From Prostheceraeus crozeri (taxonomy: Eukaryota; Platyhelminthes; Polycladida; Euryleptidae): DNA of 64,000 bases. Under the pieces are notes generated by a model. It had not been told where the DNA came from. It made no database searches and was given only the letters and a program-made list of their open reading frames with translations. The stretch is taken from contig CAJQUW010001113.1 of the NCBI GenBank assembly GCA_907163375.1, forward strand, positions 1 to 64,000, read 5' to 3'. The position numbers and the translations under genes are program-made. Of the stretch, positions 21,916 to 33,841 are shown piece after piece. Each line of letters begins with the position of its first letter. Position 1 is the stretch's first letter.

Positions 21916-22154
21916 CATTTGATGATTTCACATCCTCTCCTCGGCATTTCTCACTGTATAGTGCATACATTGAATCGAATGTTAGCCAGGCGATGTGTGT
22001 TTTGGTGTGTGCGAAGTGATATCACAGCACACACGCATCTCTCACTGGCTCTGGTGTCCTCTGCTGACAGCTTATTGTTTTTATGAGTTCCAACTCTCGT
22101 TTGTTAAATCTCCCTTGAAAAAAATCATAAGCTGCTGGTTATCTTTTATACTGT

Positions 22155-22815
22155 TCAGTCCCTGTAGCCAACAGATGATGGCCCAGAAAACAAAAGCATG
22201 GTGAACGCTGAGCTTTCGCGAGACCACTCGCATCGTCTGAGCGTTGTAACATTAACCATTAAAATCATGAGAGAGCACCACTTCACTACCAACGGGCTTA
22301 TTTCATACTTTCTGTTGAGATCAGGTCGGTGAATATCAATCATTTGGGTCTCAACAGGCGTATTACAATGTGTCAATATCTCTACCTGAAAATCGTTGAT
22401 TGTCAAAGAATTATTGTGATCACTCTTAGAATGATCAGACAGGGCACTATTGTTATTATTCATTCTCAGACTATATTCATGTTCGCGATATCTAGCTTGG
22501 AATTGTCTGCAAGTTTGACCAATGTATTTCTTGTTGCAGAAATTACAGACAAAAGAGTAAACAATAAATTTGTCTTCACACATGTAGTCATCTGGCATAT
22601 GTTCGCAAATAGTACAATTTATATGTTTATTTCTCTTATTTTTGCAATCAAGATTTTGATATACATGTAGATATTTAGCTGGTTTATTGATAATTTGTAT
22701 CGGAAAGTTGTACTTATTAACAATTTTAGTGATTTTCTTAGTGCATTTATCGTTGATATAATCTAATTTCAAATATGTACTTTTATCTTTTTTTGTCGAT
22801 TTACTTATTTTTATT
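22155..22815 (-). pseudogene. Penelope-like element, GIY-YIG endonuclease remnant
   Basis: The minus-strand frame holds the linker and endonuclease end of a Penelope-like retroelement. A Cys pair CTICEH (about residues 53-58 from Met) precedes VYSFVCNFCNKKYIGQTCRQ (71-90), the GIY-YIG core with YIG at 83-85. RYREH (94-98), then PVETQ (139-143) and HRPDLNRK (148-155) are the conserved catalytic Glu and Asn regions. These elements use the nuclease to prime reverse transcription. The RT domain is absent upstream, and a few residues between ETQ and HRPDLN are missing. Past about residue 160 the frame runs into the 3' non-coding end. Confidence 0.88.
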
Positions 22816-22961
22816 ATCTTTACATTTCACAACGCGATTGCTGTGGACATTTTTGTAACCATAGCTTATTGTTTGCTATTTCCATTAGCAAGTGATACAC
22901 AAATTATCCATACGAGAAGGAGCAAGTTGTCTAATTCTGTGATGTGCCATTTCGATATTAA

Positions 22962-25338
22962 CCCATTAAACGCCGAGTTTTTCTGTTAGTTCTTTTGTTA
23001 GTGTTTTATGTCAGTTCAGACCTTGTTAAGAAAGAAAATTCACATATTCGAGAAAGAAAACGCCACGGTTTTGATTGATGCTTGTTTATTTGCTGGCAAC
23101 AAATGTGGCCAATGGGCAGTAGCGTAAGCAGAAATTGTGCACAGGCTCACCAAAAGTTATTTGGAATGATAACGAGCTTTGCATTCCAAATGCAGGGGGA
23201 CGTTGCATTTCTCGCATTTTAGAGTTGTACGCCGTCCACACTCTTTGCAACGGCAGTATCGTGATGATGCTCGAAACAAGTCGAGGCCTGTTCCATCTGT
23301 ACGCACGGCATCTGCCGATGCTCCTCGAAGAATCGACGGCCGCCCACCGACCCTCGGTGGAGTGCTGTACGTTGAGACTAATTGCTGCACAATTTGTCGT
23401 TGAAATTGAAGCAAAGTCGTCTTCTTATTCACAACACGGCGAAACAGAATCCAACCGTTTACCATCGCAGGGGTCAAGCCCCATCCCAAGAAAGGCCACC
23501 ACCATTCTTTTGATCTTAGACGAATTCGGTATGTTGCCACGAATTGGTCGAAAAAGTCAACACCTCCCATTTTGTCGTTGTAAATCTACAGAGGAAAAGG
23601 CACTGAGACATCAATTCGTTTTCTATCTTTTCTTGAAAAACGGCGAACGAGCTTTGTGGGCCCACAAGGCAAATAGCTTGTGGCCACTGTCACAGCTTTG
23701 TTATCATTCCAGCGAATATATTTGTGCCATCATAAACGCTTTCAAACGTGCCCCTTGGCTTTTTTCCATCTCCTTTTTTGGCGTTACGGGAGCTTTCTGC
23801 AATCTGTTGTCCCTTATTGTTCCCACAGCACCAATCTTTTTTTCTGCCAGTTTATAGCAACGGCAACGACGTGAAGAAATTGTCAAACGTTAGTGTGCAT
23901 CCTTCGTTGACAGAAGATTTCTCCAGCAATCCAATGACCACATCAGATCCTTGACCATTTCCTGTCGTCGGGAAGTCGGTGTGTCCGCCACAATACGGCT
24001 CCGCGTGTACGAGATAACCATCCGTCGAGGTCAAACATCATAATTTATAGCCAAAGCGGATCGGCTTGCCTCTGACGAACTGCTTTGTAGGGGATAATGC
24101 TTTCGTCCACACTGAAGTCGATGTATGCTGCACATGACTTGAAAGCCTCGTTCAAAATGCGAAACATGAGGCTAACCTTGTAATAGCGGTCATTATTCAT
24201 TTGCATGTTGTCAGCCATGTGAATGTTAACGAAAAATTTCTCGAAACCGATTTCGTCGCATAGCGTTGGCAACGAAGCATTGATGTGAATCTGGCGATAG
24301 TTCCCAGTACATGTCTCTAGCAGGTAGACGCACGTAACCTGTTAGATACAATAACCCAATAAACGTTAGCATTTCGTTTGTTGTCACTGGATCGAAGTTT
24401 TCATTTGATAGTGCTACATACAGGTAGTGATGCAAATGGAAAATTTTCCGGAAAATTTTCATCACTACATACAGGTCAGTCTGTTCCACCAGAAGGACGA
24501 TGAAGGTTGCCGGAAACACCTTTTTGAAGGCCGCCATCTCAGAATCGATTGAATTACTGATTTGTTGTCTGCAGCTTCGTTATTTTCGAGTTCCTGGACT
24601 TCCGCGTTCAAAATACGACGTGGTAGATGTGCAATTTCGCCCGTTTTCATCGTCAGATTTTTCAGAATCACAGCCAGTCTCGACTTCGGGACGCTCAGTC
24701 GGAGGCTTCATGACAATGACATTTCGCTCGTTTTCATCGTCGGAGTCCTCGTCTTCGGCGGTGACAAAGTCTATGACGTCGTTCAACGTCCATTTTCTTG
24801 ACATTCTGTCTATCTCTGCACACAGGGTCGCAGCTTGAAGCACAGAGTTACAATGAAATGAAAACCCTGTTGGCGTGATGAAGGAAGGAACACAATTCAC
24901 TCGCACAATGAATAAAAGAAGCCAATGGTTACGCACGCATTGTCTTGATAAAAATGGCTTGCTTTCACACATTATTGATTTCCGACGCCTTCACCGCGTG
25001 TGGAGACAAAACAATAGGTTACCATATGTACGGAACACCCGATTTACATGATATGGGAATACAGGCACTCTTATTATTAGATAAATCTTAATTCGTTCCC
25101 TTCATCAAAATATCTAGTCAGTCTAAGCTTCTGCACTGGGTTATTATTGAAGGTTTTTTACTACTATAAAATTCAGAAATATCGATGCAAAATTTTTGGG
25201 GAAGTTCAGTCATAATTCATAATTTTCACATTGATAAGATTTAATTTGAATGTACAATTTGATTAACAATGCCAATAAACAAGAGATAAGAAGCGAAAGT
25301 ATGAGTGGCAACATTTGTTGCCAATGGCCATTAATGGG
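22962..25338 (-). mobile_element. piggyBac element, full span with decayed transposase
   Basis: Ends CCCATTAAACGCC (left) and CCCATTAATGGCC (right, in reverse complement) are flanked by TTAA at 22958-22961 and 25339-25342. The span of 2,377 bp is typical of an autonomous piggyBac element. The transposase runs on the minus strand from about 24804 to 23157. The element sits 150 bp beyond the Penelope remnant. Confidence 0.93.
23157..24804 (-). pseudogene. piggyBac transposase (PGBD family), frameshifted
   Basis: The start is likely MSRKWTLNDVIDF at 24804. The order of recognisable parts is: acidic N-terminus (EDEDSDDENERN), FIGLLYLTGYVRLPARDMYW, NMQMNNDRYYKV, then FSVDESIIPYKA (first catalytic Asp). 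These are followed by PTTGNGQGSDVV, CTLTFDNFFTSLPLL (second Asp), IGAVGTIRDNR, MGGVDFFDQF (third Asp) and a C-terminal cysteine-rich finger, CRCKECGRRTTLKCEKC. Pieces alternate between frames at about 24650, 24530, 24250, 24040, 23870 and 23600. At least five frameshifts therefore make it non-functional. The finger normally binds the element ends. Confidence 0.93.
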
Positions 25339-25342
25339 TTAA

Positions 25343-26886
25343 GGCTACATATAACCCTTCCTTTCTAGGAAACCGAGGCGCGCGCGGATGAATCTAATTC
25401 TGTGGTCTCAACACTCCTAGTATGCAGAAAGATGTCGTTCGTTCACTTTATCTCAATTCGGTCAAGTTCTATGATCAATGAAATCACACTTAAAACTGTA
25501 CACCTTTCTTTATCGTTCTATCACTTCAGCGTTTTGAATTTCGAAGTGAGTTGGCCCTCGAGCTCGTGGATGGGAGCAGAATTAGTCCACTCTTACATCG
25601 AGGACCTTCCCTACAGCAGTTTTCCTCCCTAAAGGTTTTGCATAATGGCTTGGGAGGTGATAAATTACTCATTCTACATTTACATTGCAGAGACTTACTC
25701 AAAATATAGTTTTTCATTTCTTTAGCTCTATAGATGACCACAAAACACTTACGAAGGGATGCATTAGAACTTTTCGTGATGAACAAATTTTCAAACAATT
25801 CCTAAAAGCGTAAATCCAATATCATTGTTATATACTTGAAATGAAATATCCGAAATTGCTTTCAACACAACAATCACCTCTGAGTATCTCACATGAATCT
25901 ACAAAGATGCTTTGAAAGTCATGTTACAATGCGCAGCATCCTCAGCCATTTATCTTCTTCATTTGTAAATACAACTAGTTGTCCGATAAATATTGAAAAA
26001 ATTATTTTCGTCACAAATGACACAGCGACGAGCTCAGAAAGTGTTCAGACTTGAAAGAACAAAGAAGTATATTCTCTTCAAAGTATAACACATCTACGCA
26101 CTTGAGACAAGAGGGTGCTCAAAATCTCATTTGATATTCAATTACACGAGTTAACGCGCCATGATACCCTTTTTTAACAACGAATACAGCGCTGCAGACA
26201 TAAAATCTGTGCTATTGAAAGCGCACAAATTTGAATAAAGAAAGCAATATTGAACGGACAGTTTATCAGAAAGGCTATTCAGGAACATCATATCAAAACG
26301 CATGGGCAGTAATTGAAAACATGCAAGGTTCTATTCACGGATTCTATAATGATCACTTTGAGCAAATAGAGAGATAAATGAATACAGCAATTACAAATTC
26401 GAACAAGGGTAGTGAACTAATGACATTATCTACTCGTACAGACCGTTTAATAAATAATTGCACAAAAATGTCAACCCATTTTCAAACGTAATTTTCGTAT
26501 GGAAGATGTGGTTCAATTTTGAAAATTTTTATACCCTATCTATAATTAATTCCCTGACCCTTTGAAACCTCACGTTACATAAATTATTTAGGCATATATT
26601 TTAATTTCACAAGTGGTCAGTTGTGGTCAGTAGATCTTACAGAAGAAAATCGAATTTTTTTAGACGGAGGATTTCAACATGAAGACGATTGAATATTTTT
26701 CAATGAAAATTGACTGACAGTATGATCTATCCATTGGTCATTTAATGATGAGTGGAGATCAAGATTGCGTGAATGTACAAAAAGATACACCATGAATAAG
26801 ATAAGAACCGTCGCTCAAAATATTGAACGCATCTTATTCACTGAAAGAGAAGCTCAATATGATTGAATTTTATAACATGTGAAAGG
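25343..26886. other. No recognisable gene
   Basis: A roughly 65-codon Leu-rich plus-strand frame at about 25506-25710 (LHRGPSLQQFSSLKVLHNG) stands out a little from background but I cannot assign it. The rest is AT-rich without recognisable features. Confidence 0.4.
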
Positions 26887-26896
26887 TTAACCCTTT

Positions 26897-26957
26897 TAAC
26901 GGTAGAGCGACATATGTGTCACTTGTGGTTTAACGGTAGAGCGACACATGTGTCGTT
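26897..26957 (+). repeat. Subterminal repeat with CACATGTG palindromes
   Basis: TTTAACGGTAGAGCGACA occurs twice just inside the left end, followed each time by a palindrome (GACATATGTGTC, GACACATGTGTC). Repeats next to piggyBac ends commonly bind the transposase, so a binding-site role is likely but inferred. Confidence 0.7.
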
Positions 26958-27055
26958 TTGTACGAAACAGTATAGTGACATCTATTCTATGAATATGAAA
27001 CATTGAATTCGGTATAAATGAATGTTGTGTGTTATATTAAGTGCATCTGCTTGAC

Positions 27056-27100
27056 ACATGCACCACTCACACACGCGCACGCACACACACGCGCACACCG
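27056..27100 (+). repeat. (CA)n/(CG) microsatellite
   Basis: Short CACACGCGCACGCACACACA-type simple repeat inside the second piggyBac element. Confidence 0.85.
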
Positions 27101-27423
27101 CCTATGGTTTCCGAATATGTTATACGACTTACGAGTATGAACTCTCTCAAGACAAGAGTATGGATGAGACGATTGTTGGATTCAAGGACGCCATACCCTC
27201 GTGAACTACATCAGGGTAAAGAATCAATCAATCAAAGCATCATCAATGGGCACGAAGAAATGCAATCTTCCCGACTCAAATACTAGATAAATCCATCAAA
27301 CAATTTATCACACTCGAGGAAAGAGGACATCAACTTTTGTGCATCCATGCGACGTTTGCGAAAAATTATAGAAGGCTCACGAAGGGAAATATCATAGACT
27401 TTTTGTAAACAATTACATGTAAA

Positions 27424-28139
27424 CATGAATGTTGCCTTGTGTCATGAAATGTTGAAAAAGAAAATCTATATCACTAGTACAGTTCGTTCCAACCGACGTG
27501 GCTTGCCTCAAGAAATCAAGAGTACGAGAACAGCCAAATGATCTCAGACGTCTCAAAAGGATGAAAAGATTTTGGCAATGAGCTGGGTTGACACGACAGA
27601 AGTACGGATGTTAACAATACATTCCTCAGCTTCCTCCGTTACAGTTTCAGGTTGAGATAAGCGCAAACCTCACATGGTAATTGATTACAATGACCGAATG
27701 GGAGCTGTCGACATAGCTGATCAGATGACTGACCACTGCTCGACGGAATTGAGAACGGTGAAGTGCTGGCGGAAGATAGTTTTCCATTTGATTGAAAGAA
27801 TGACAACAAATGCTTATATTTGCTACAAAAACAATCCAAATGTATCAGGAAAGAAATTAACGCATCAACGATCTTTGATTGGTTTGATCGAAAGTTTGAT
27901 TGGTGTTCGAGTCCAGAGTGACAATAGGGCGTCCAAGCATTGGTCCAAGTGAGACGAGATTGACTGAAAGACATTTTATCTCTACTATTACAGACAAGAA
28001 AAGGAAAATGTGTGCAGTATGTGCAGACAAAGATGAAGGATGCAAAGGAGCAAGTGTTCGGACATGCTGTCCTGACTGCGGTGTTGCTTTATTCATGACT
28101 CACTGCTTCAAACTTCACCATATTCAAATGCATCCATAA
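27424..28139 (+). pseudogene. piggyBac transposase, C-terminal third
   Basis: The readable series is MLKKKIYITSTVRSNRRGLP, then DEKILAMSWVDTTEVRML. After a stop near 27655 it continues with DYNDRMGAVDIADQM (third catalytic Asp region), WRKIVFHLIERMTTNAYICY, and a C-terminal cysteine-rich finger (CAVCADKDEGC ... CCPDCGVALF). The stop and a frameshift at about 27950 inactivate it. The first two catalytic aspartates are missing with the deleted N-terminal two thirds. The finger frame ends in a natural TAA at 28137-28139. Confidence 0.92.
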
Positions 28140-28362
28140 CTGTTTTGATTTATTCATCATTGTCAATAAAATCAATGTTGAAATGAAATTGGATTGTTTT
28201 TTCTTATATACTGGAACTAAATTAAATAAAAAGTATAGCAGAAAATGAGGTAAACACATTAAAAAACTTAATGAAGCAATCACCAAAAATCGAGTCGCAA
28301 AACTGAAAAAATTCACCAGACACACAATGTCTTTATTAAAAATTCAACCTTAAAAGGGTTAA

Positions 28363-29766
28363 GATTCATTTGTCAATTTGGCAGACTGTGTATGGCTGTC
28401 CAGTCAGTTGTGCTCAGTAGATTAAATCGAACAAAGTGAAAATTCTATGCATTTTTACATTTTTGAAGCTTTCTCATGATGTGCACTTCAAAACATCAGT
28501 TAGGTATAGTCTATTAATTAAAAATACAATGAAAACGATAACTTTCAACCAGAATTTCAAATGTGCATTTTAAAAAAACAAATCAAGTTTTCTTCTCAAC
28601 AAGGACGATTCTGCAGGACAATTCTACACCTCTTCATTTATTTACAAAAATGTTCACCGAAATTTCCTATTTACCTATTTAAGAAGGGCAACGTCACGAT
28701 TCCAATAAGGCAAAATTTTCGCTGTCAATTCTTGCTTTGTGAAAAGAGAGTGATAAGTGAGTTTAGTGCCTCCGTACATTAAAGCAGTCATTCAAGCAAA
28801 TTTCTTGGTGGAATTTTCTTGTTTTCATTTTATTTTTTAATGAACTTTGTCTAGCTGATGCTTTGATATGTACATTCCATGAAACAATTTCATAGAACTT
28901 ACATTTTGCTGGAATTAATTTGCCGGTCACTGTATTTGAACTGATGATGGCTATCAAATTAACTAAATGAATTGAATTGAATTACTTAAATGAAAATTGA
29001 AGTTCTATTCTTATATCCGTGAAGCTAGAACCGTAATGCTATCATTTTTCGTTTTTAGGCAACGAAAATAGCAAAGAAAACAATTGGTTGTTGTGTATAA
29101 TTGCATAATATCCAATCTAACCACAGGAACATTATAAGATATTGTACAGTCTTTGATTTGCCAGTTGAGTCAGAAAGGTTCCAAGAAGACTGAGTGCATA
29201 GCGCAAGCTACACATCAAATATCGACTATTGTACATGTAGTAACTGACTCTGACTGCTTAAGTCAAGTCGTAACTTGACTTCCGACTTAGTATTAACTTC
29301 CGACTTTTTCAATTGATATTCGGAAATCTTCAATTTAAGTAAACAGACACTGATACACGCATTTCTGACCGATGTAATGTCTTAACAAATGACTGACATA
29401 ACGACGACAAAATTTGTGCACAAATAACAGAATAAATTCATTGCGCATGTTCACTTTTTTCGCATTGATTTCTTGCTGTATCGGTTGCTAACTGCATGAG
29501 GTCAGCGTGATCACAGATTTTACTATTCACTATAGCTTCTTAATACTGACGTGACAATACAGTTGGTTGCATGATGACTGTACGCTCACCAATCTTGTCC
29601 TCTCTTGAGATCTCCGCGAAAAAGATGAAAGTAAGTCCCGCCGATCCAAAGAATTTACTTTTCAACTCATTTCATTTATCTTTCCTGCTTTTTACAATTT
29701 GTTGTCTGCTCAACATATTGTTCCTTTCGCTTTATCTTGTTGCTGATGGCTGGAGGTTCGACGAGA
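28363..29766. other. No recognisable gene
   Basis: AT-rich sequence with no frame above 80 codons that resembles a known protein. Confidence 0.5.
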
Positions 29767-30262
29767 CATCTCTTGTGGAAGGTCAACTGTCCTTTCCAGT
29801 GCATTGATGACAGCTGTCTGTCATTTGTTCCAGCAGTAACCAGCTTCATATTCCGCATTGCTGCTAAACCATCCCAGACACTGCCATCTTCTACCAAACA
29901 AATTCTCTGTCGATCAATAACTGAGTACGCATCAGTAATTCCATCATTGCATTTCGAGCTCAGTTTGATAGTCAACTTTCATCATTTTTTATTGAATATA
30001 TGACAGTATGATACTTTACCCTTAATGGTTTCGAAATCTTTGAATTGAAGATATCCTGATACTGATAATTTTCAATTGGAAAAGTTTAGGCATCAAATGA
30101 AGAAATTTGAAAATGAATTGCACGATGTCATCATCATCATCATCATTGGGTAGGAAGCATTCTGTCAACTTACCCGAATGTTCTTCATCTCGCTGTTGTG
30201 TTTTCTATTCTTCATATAGCTAACTTTCAGTTGCTATGATGGAGAAAATGGACTTTTAGGAG
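29767..30262 (-). repeat. About 490-bp segmental duplication, copy 1 (copy 2 at 38498-38988)
   Basis: Direct duplicate 8.7 kb from its partner, differing by a few substitutions and the length of a CAT microsatellite near 30130. On the minus strand both copies share an open frame of about 70 codons (DGITDAYSVIDRQRICLVED, then VWDGLAAMRNMKLV). I do not recognise it. The substitutions I compared within the frame all change amino acids, so purifying selection between the copies is not evident. Confidence 0.85.
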
Positions 30263-30386
30263 ATAAAATGATCAACTACAGCACGCTTTTGAATGTTTTT
30301 CTCTTCAGACATCGCAACTTTCTGCTTGGATATCAGCAGTTCAGACGGATCTTCTAATCTTTGAAATGTTCATTTTCTCGCTATTA

Positions 30387-31066
30387 GTCCGGCAGCCAGA
30401 TCGAGTTTCTGCAGGGAACGGGGCCGAAAGTGAGACTTTCTCAGAATGATGTACACCCTATGCCTACCACGAATCGGCACGTCTGCCAAGTTCTAGTGAG
30501 TTCCTCTTCTTGTCAGACAGGATCAAAGAAAAACACATGTAAATCCAATGGGGTGCACATTGCAGTTTTTGACTAAAATGAAATTTTGTATGTTTTCTCT
30601 GATTAAACGAAAAGTACTAAGGCCAGAGTCATAATTTTTGACATAGAATGTCATCAGATCATTTCCTATGCACTGCATATGCTATTATCATGACTCTGAT
30701 CGGCGATGTTTGTGTTTGCCGACATTAAGAGGCTCGCTAAATCTAAATGTGTTTAGCTTTATAGACAGTGGTGCCTAAAGATGAAAGGAAATGACCTGAA
30801 GACATTCCATGCCAAAAATTATGACTCTGGGCTTTGTACTTTTCATTCAATTTGAGAAAACATACAAAATTTCATTTTAACCAAAAACTGCAATCTGCGT
30901 CCCATTGGATTTACAGTCGTTTTTCTTTGATCTTGTCTGACAAGAAGAGGAACTCACTACAACTCGGCAGACATGCAGATTCGCAGTAGGCATAGGGTTT
31001 ACATCATTATGTAAAAGTCCCACTTTCGGTCTCGTTCCCTGCAGAAACTCGTTTTGGCTGCCAGAC
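30387..31066. mobile_element. MITE with about 280-bp inverted arms (GTCCGGCAGCC ends)
   Basis: Arms 30387-30668 and 30785-31066 are inverted copies of each other without net length change, starting GTCCGGCAGCC and containing GTTTCTGCAGGGAACG. TA on both sides (30385-30386 and 31067-31068) suggests Tc1/mariner-type mobilisation. The central 116 bp is unique. Related short versions lie at 43305-43541. Confidence 0.88.
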
Positions 31067-31068
31067 TA

Positions 31069-32045
31069 TATGTATCAAGGAACAAAGTTAAAGGACTTCT
31101 ATGTTTGAAACTCTTTCATTTTTGGATCTAATTGTTGAATTGTTAAGGTAGAGCTTCTGCAATTACATAGAAATCGGTTCAATGTGCTGCATCACACTTG
31201 TAAAGAAGTCGCACTTGTCATACTTGTCAGTCTCACCAATGTGTGTGCAAGTGAATTAGAACACGCTGGGCTGTGACTTCTTACACCGCTAACGTGGGAC
31301 TAGTGGACGCTACTGTGCGACATTATTATGTCATTCTATTCGCGAAGATTGTGCACTATTGCAGCATCCACAACCATAACAAATTGTTTTCCAATCATGC
31401 ACTTCTTCCTAGGCTTAGAGCACAGAAATGCGATATTTCGCTGTGGATGAGTTGGACTTTCGATTTTATTAAATGAACTCGAAGGGGATATAATTGATAA
31501 CTGTTACCAAATGTGAGATATGCACATTTTACAATTTTGCAGAAATCACAAGGGAATTGACTGATCATGATTGTAATGAAGAAGGAACGATGGCATTTTA
31601 CAGATTCTCAGTGTCATGACAGCCTTGGAGATTTAATGTTTGTTAAATTAGCAACTCAATAACCTGCTATTGCTTTCATGCTCAACCTCTGAAGTATTTT
31701 CTTAAGCGTGATCATATCACAGGCAACTTGCCAGTGGCAGAGCAAAATCACTTAATCAAAGACAATGATTTCAATCAACTTTGAAAGATGTAAAAGGGTC
31801 CACATAACTATTCAGATTCAAGAAATGAAACATGAATTTAGCGAATCATAAAATCATGCCGGTGAAAATTGAATTAAAAACTTGAAAGTTCAGCCAAGAA
31901 AGCACGAATAAAATCGCTACTGTTTCATGAAGACTTTCATTATAATGCGGATCATGAAATTCCCTTTATACTCAGCTTAATTTCCCCTTAGTTAGGATGC
32001 TTATTAGCAATATTCATACATAGAGTACTATGGCCTACTCTATGG
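31069..32045. other. No recognisable gene
   Basis: No frame or repeat that I can identify. Confidence 0.5.
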
Positions 32046-33441
32046 TTTAGGCTGTGGATTGAACCCTCGCCATCAAGTTAATTTATTCCATATTTGAATA
32101 ATGTCACCAGAAGCTTTCTCATTTCTTTGGTCAGTCACTTTCGAGTATCAGCTAGTGCTGTTTTCGAAATTCGATTTCGATTTCGAAAATGTTTTTATAA
32201 TTTCGATTTCGACTTCGAAAACGTTTTTATAATTTTTATTATTTCGATTTCGACTTCGAAAGCGTTTTTATAATTTTTACAGTTTCGATTTCGACTTTGA
32301 AAACGTTTTTATAATTTTAGAAATTTTGATTTCGATTTCGAAAACGTTTTTATAATTTTTATAATTTCGATGTCGATTTCGAAAACGTTTTTATAATTTC
32401 TATAATTTCGGAAATGAAATCTAGTGGCGAAATGCGAAAACAGAACCATGACAGTGCATAATGGTGATCCATCAAAGGACAAAAATGCCCTATTGATCCT
32501 GCTGTCATTTTACATTTCGATTATTAATGGTCAATATTGAGAAAATTATTTTTACCCATGAAAATGTGATCAGAAGTGATTTTTAAGCCGTTAGGCCTTG
32601 AAGTTATTAATCAACGGTCGTTGGGTTTAGTTACAAGTGGACTATTTAAATAGTTATTCAAATAAATGCAATTATTCAAACACGTCCTTCATATAGGCCT
32701 ATCCAAAGAAGACTATTTAAGTTCAAATTAGTTAAGGAATTATCTATTTCTACGGTTATTTAGTGAGTATTCATTCATTGTTTGATAGATGCATATAGGT
32801 TATAGATTTAAGGTATATAGTGAATACGGCTGTTTTTCATTAAAAGAAATTGAAAAATGAAGTGCTTTTCTAACTAAATTCAATATAATCACTACCAAAA
32901 GACCCATACAAAAAATAGTAATCTATTATGAAAGTTTCATTTCAGATTTCATATATTCACAAATGCAGGCATATTATGACATGGTGTCGGAAGGGGCCTT
33001 AGTCTTTCGTGTACGGTCTAAAATAATTAGGGTCAAATGTCATGTTGTTAAGACTTACTAAACATGATTATAAAATTTCTATAATTTCGATTTCGAAAAT
33101 GCTTATATAATTTTTATGATTTCGATTTCGAAAATGCTTATATAATTTTTATGATTTCGATTTCGAAAATGCTTTTATAATTTTTATAATTTCGATTTCG
33201 ATTTCGGAAATGAAATCTAGTTGCGAAAACAGCACTAGTGTCAGCATGCATATTTTACAGAAAATTGCTTCACAGGAGTGTGAATACTGCAATGCGTCAG
33301 ACACATTTTACATCAGGATGGTGAGCGCGATTCAAGATACCTACGTCAATCATTAGCACCATTACATGTTAACAGAACACCTACTATTGTAATAACAGAC
33401 AAAGTCAACAATCTATCAGACAAACAATTTTGATGATAAAA
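32046..33441 (+). repeat. Tandem duplication copy A, split by a hAT MITE
   Basis: The host sequence 32046-32152 plus 33246-33441 equals 33784-33841 plus 34583-34835 (copy B). It begins GTTTAGGCTGYGGATTGAAC and ends GATGATAAAA. The start contains a tRNA B-box-like GGGTTCAATCC on the minus strand. The two copies were each hit later by a different hAT element. Confidence 0.85.
32153..33237. mobile_element. hAT-type MITE with TAGTGCTGTTTTCG ends
   Basis: Left end TAGTGCTGTTTTCG, right end its exact reverse complement. The flanks GTATCAGC (32145-32152) and GTGTCAGC (33238-33245) form an 8-bp target duplication with one mismatch. The uninterrupted site GTGTCAGC is preserved in copy B near 34633. 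The ends are followed by arrays of a TTTCGATTTCGAAAACG-type repeat with TTTTTATAATTT spacers (32160-32410 and 33075-33215). No coding region was seen in the middle. Confidence 0.9.
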
Positions 33442-33841
33442 CTGCTCAAATAATTTTTTGGACCACGGGAATGTAATCTGCGCAAAAAACTGAATCTTCT
33501 CATACAAAACTTTTCATTGTATACAGATTTTTTTTGAGTCTACACTTTACCTATATATCCCTACCCTATGGCAAATAATATTGTTTCGCTTTTCTAGAAA
33601 TTTCGTGATTACTGGTGACATCTGACTCGCGATCTTTCTTTATACAGGATATCATTTTTTTTCAGCGCTATTAGATAGACGCCGTTGCGTATGATAGATT
33701 CGTATTTATCTGAGCAAGTCCTAGTCCAAGTAGTTCACTTGGGGTGAGTGCTTAGTCCGCGATAAGTAAAGGTTGAAAACACTGTTTAGGCTGCGGATTG
33801 AACCCTCGCCATCAAGCTATTTATTCCATATTTGAATATGG

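Larger units (their letters stand above)
26891..28358 (+). mobile_element. Second piggyBac element, internally deleted
   Basis: CCCTTTTAACGGTAG (left) and CCCTTTTAAGG (right, in reverse complement) are flanked by TTAA at 26887-26890 and 28359-28362. The 1,468-bp element keeps only the last third of the transposase gene. The end sequence differs from both other TTAA families here, so this is a separate lineage. Confidence 0.92.

Noticed and set aside
23135-23857. 240-codon plus-strand frame
   Set aside because: It lies antisense to the piggyBac transposase C-terminal part, which has clear family motifs.
25506-25710. Leucine-rich repeat gene fragment
   Set aside because: The Leu-rich frame lacks a regular LxxLxLxxN spacing over more than one unit; too weak to call.
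26888-26957. Tandem palindromic repeats as a CRISPR-like array
   Set aside because: Only two units, inside a TTAA-flanked transposon of an animal genome; no array or Cas genes.
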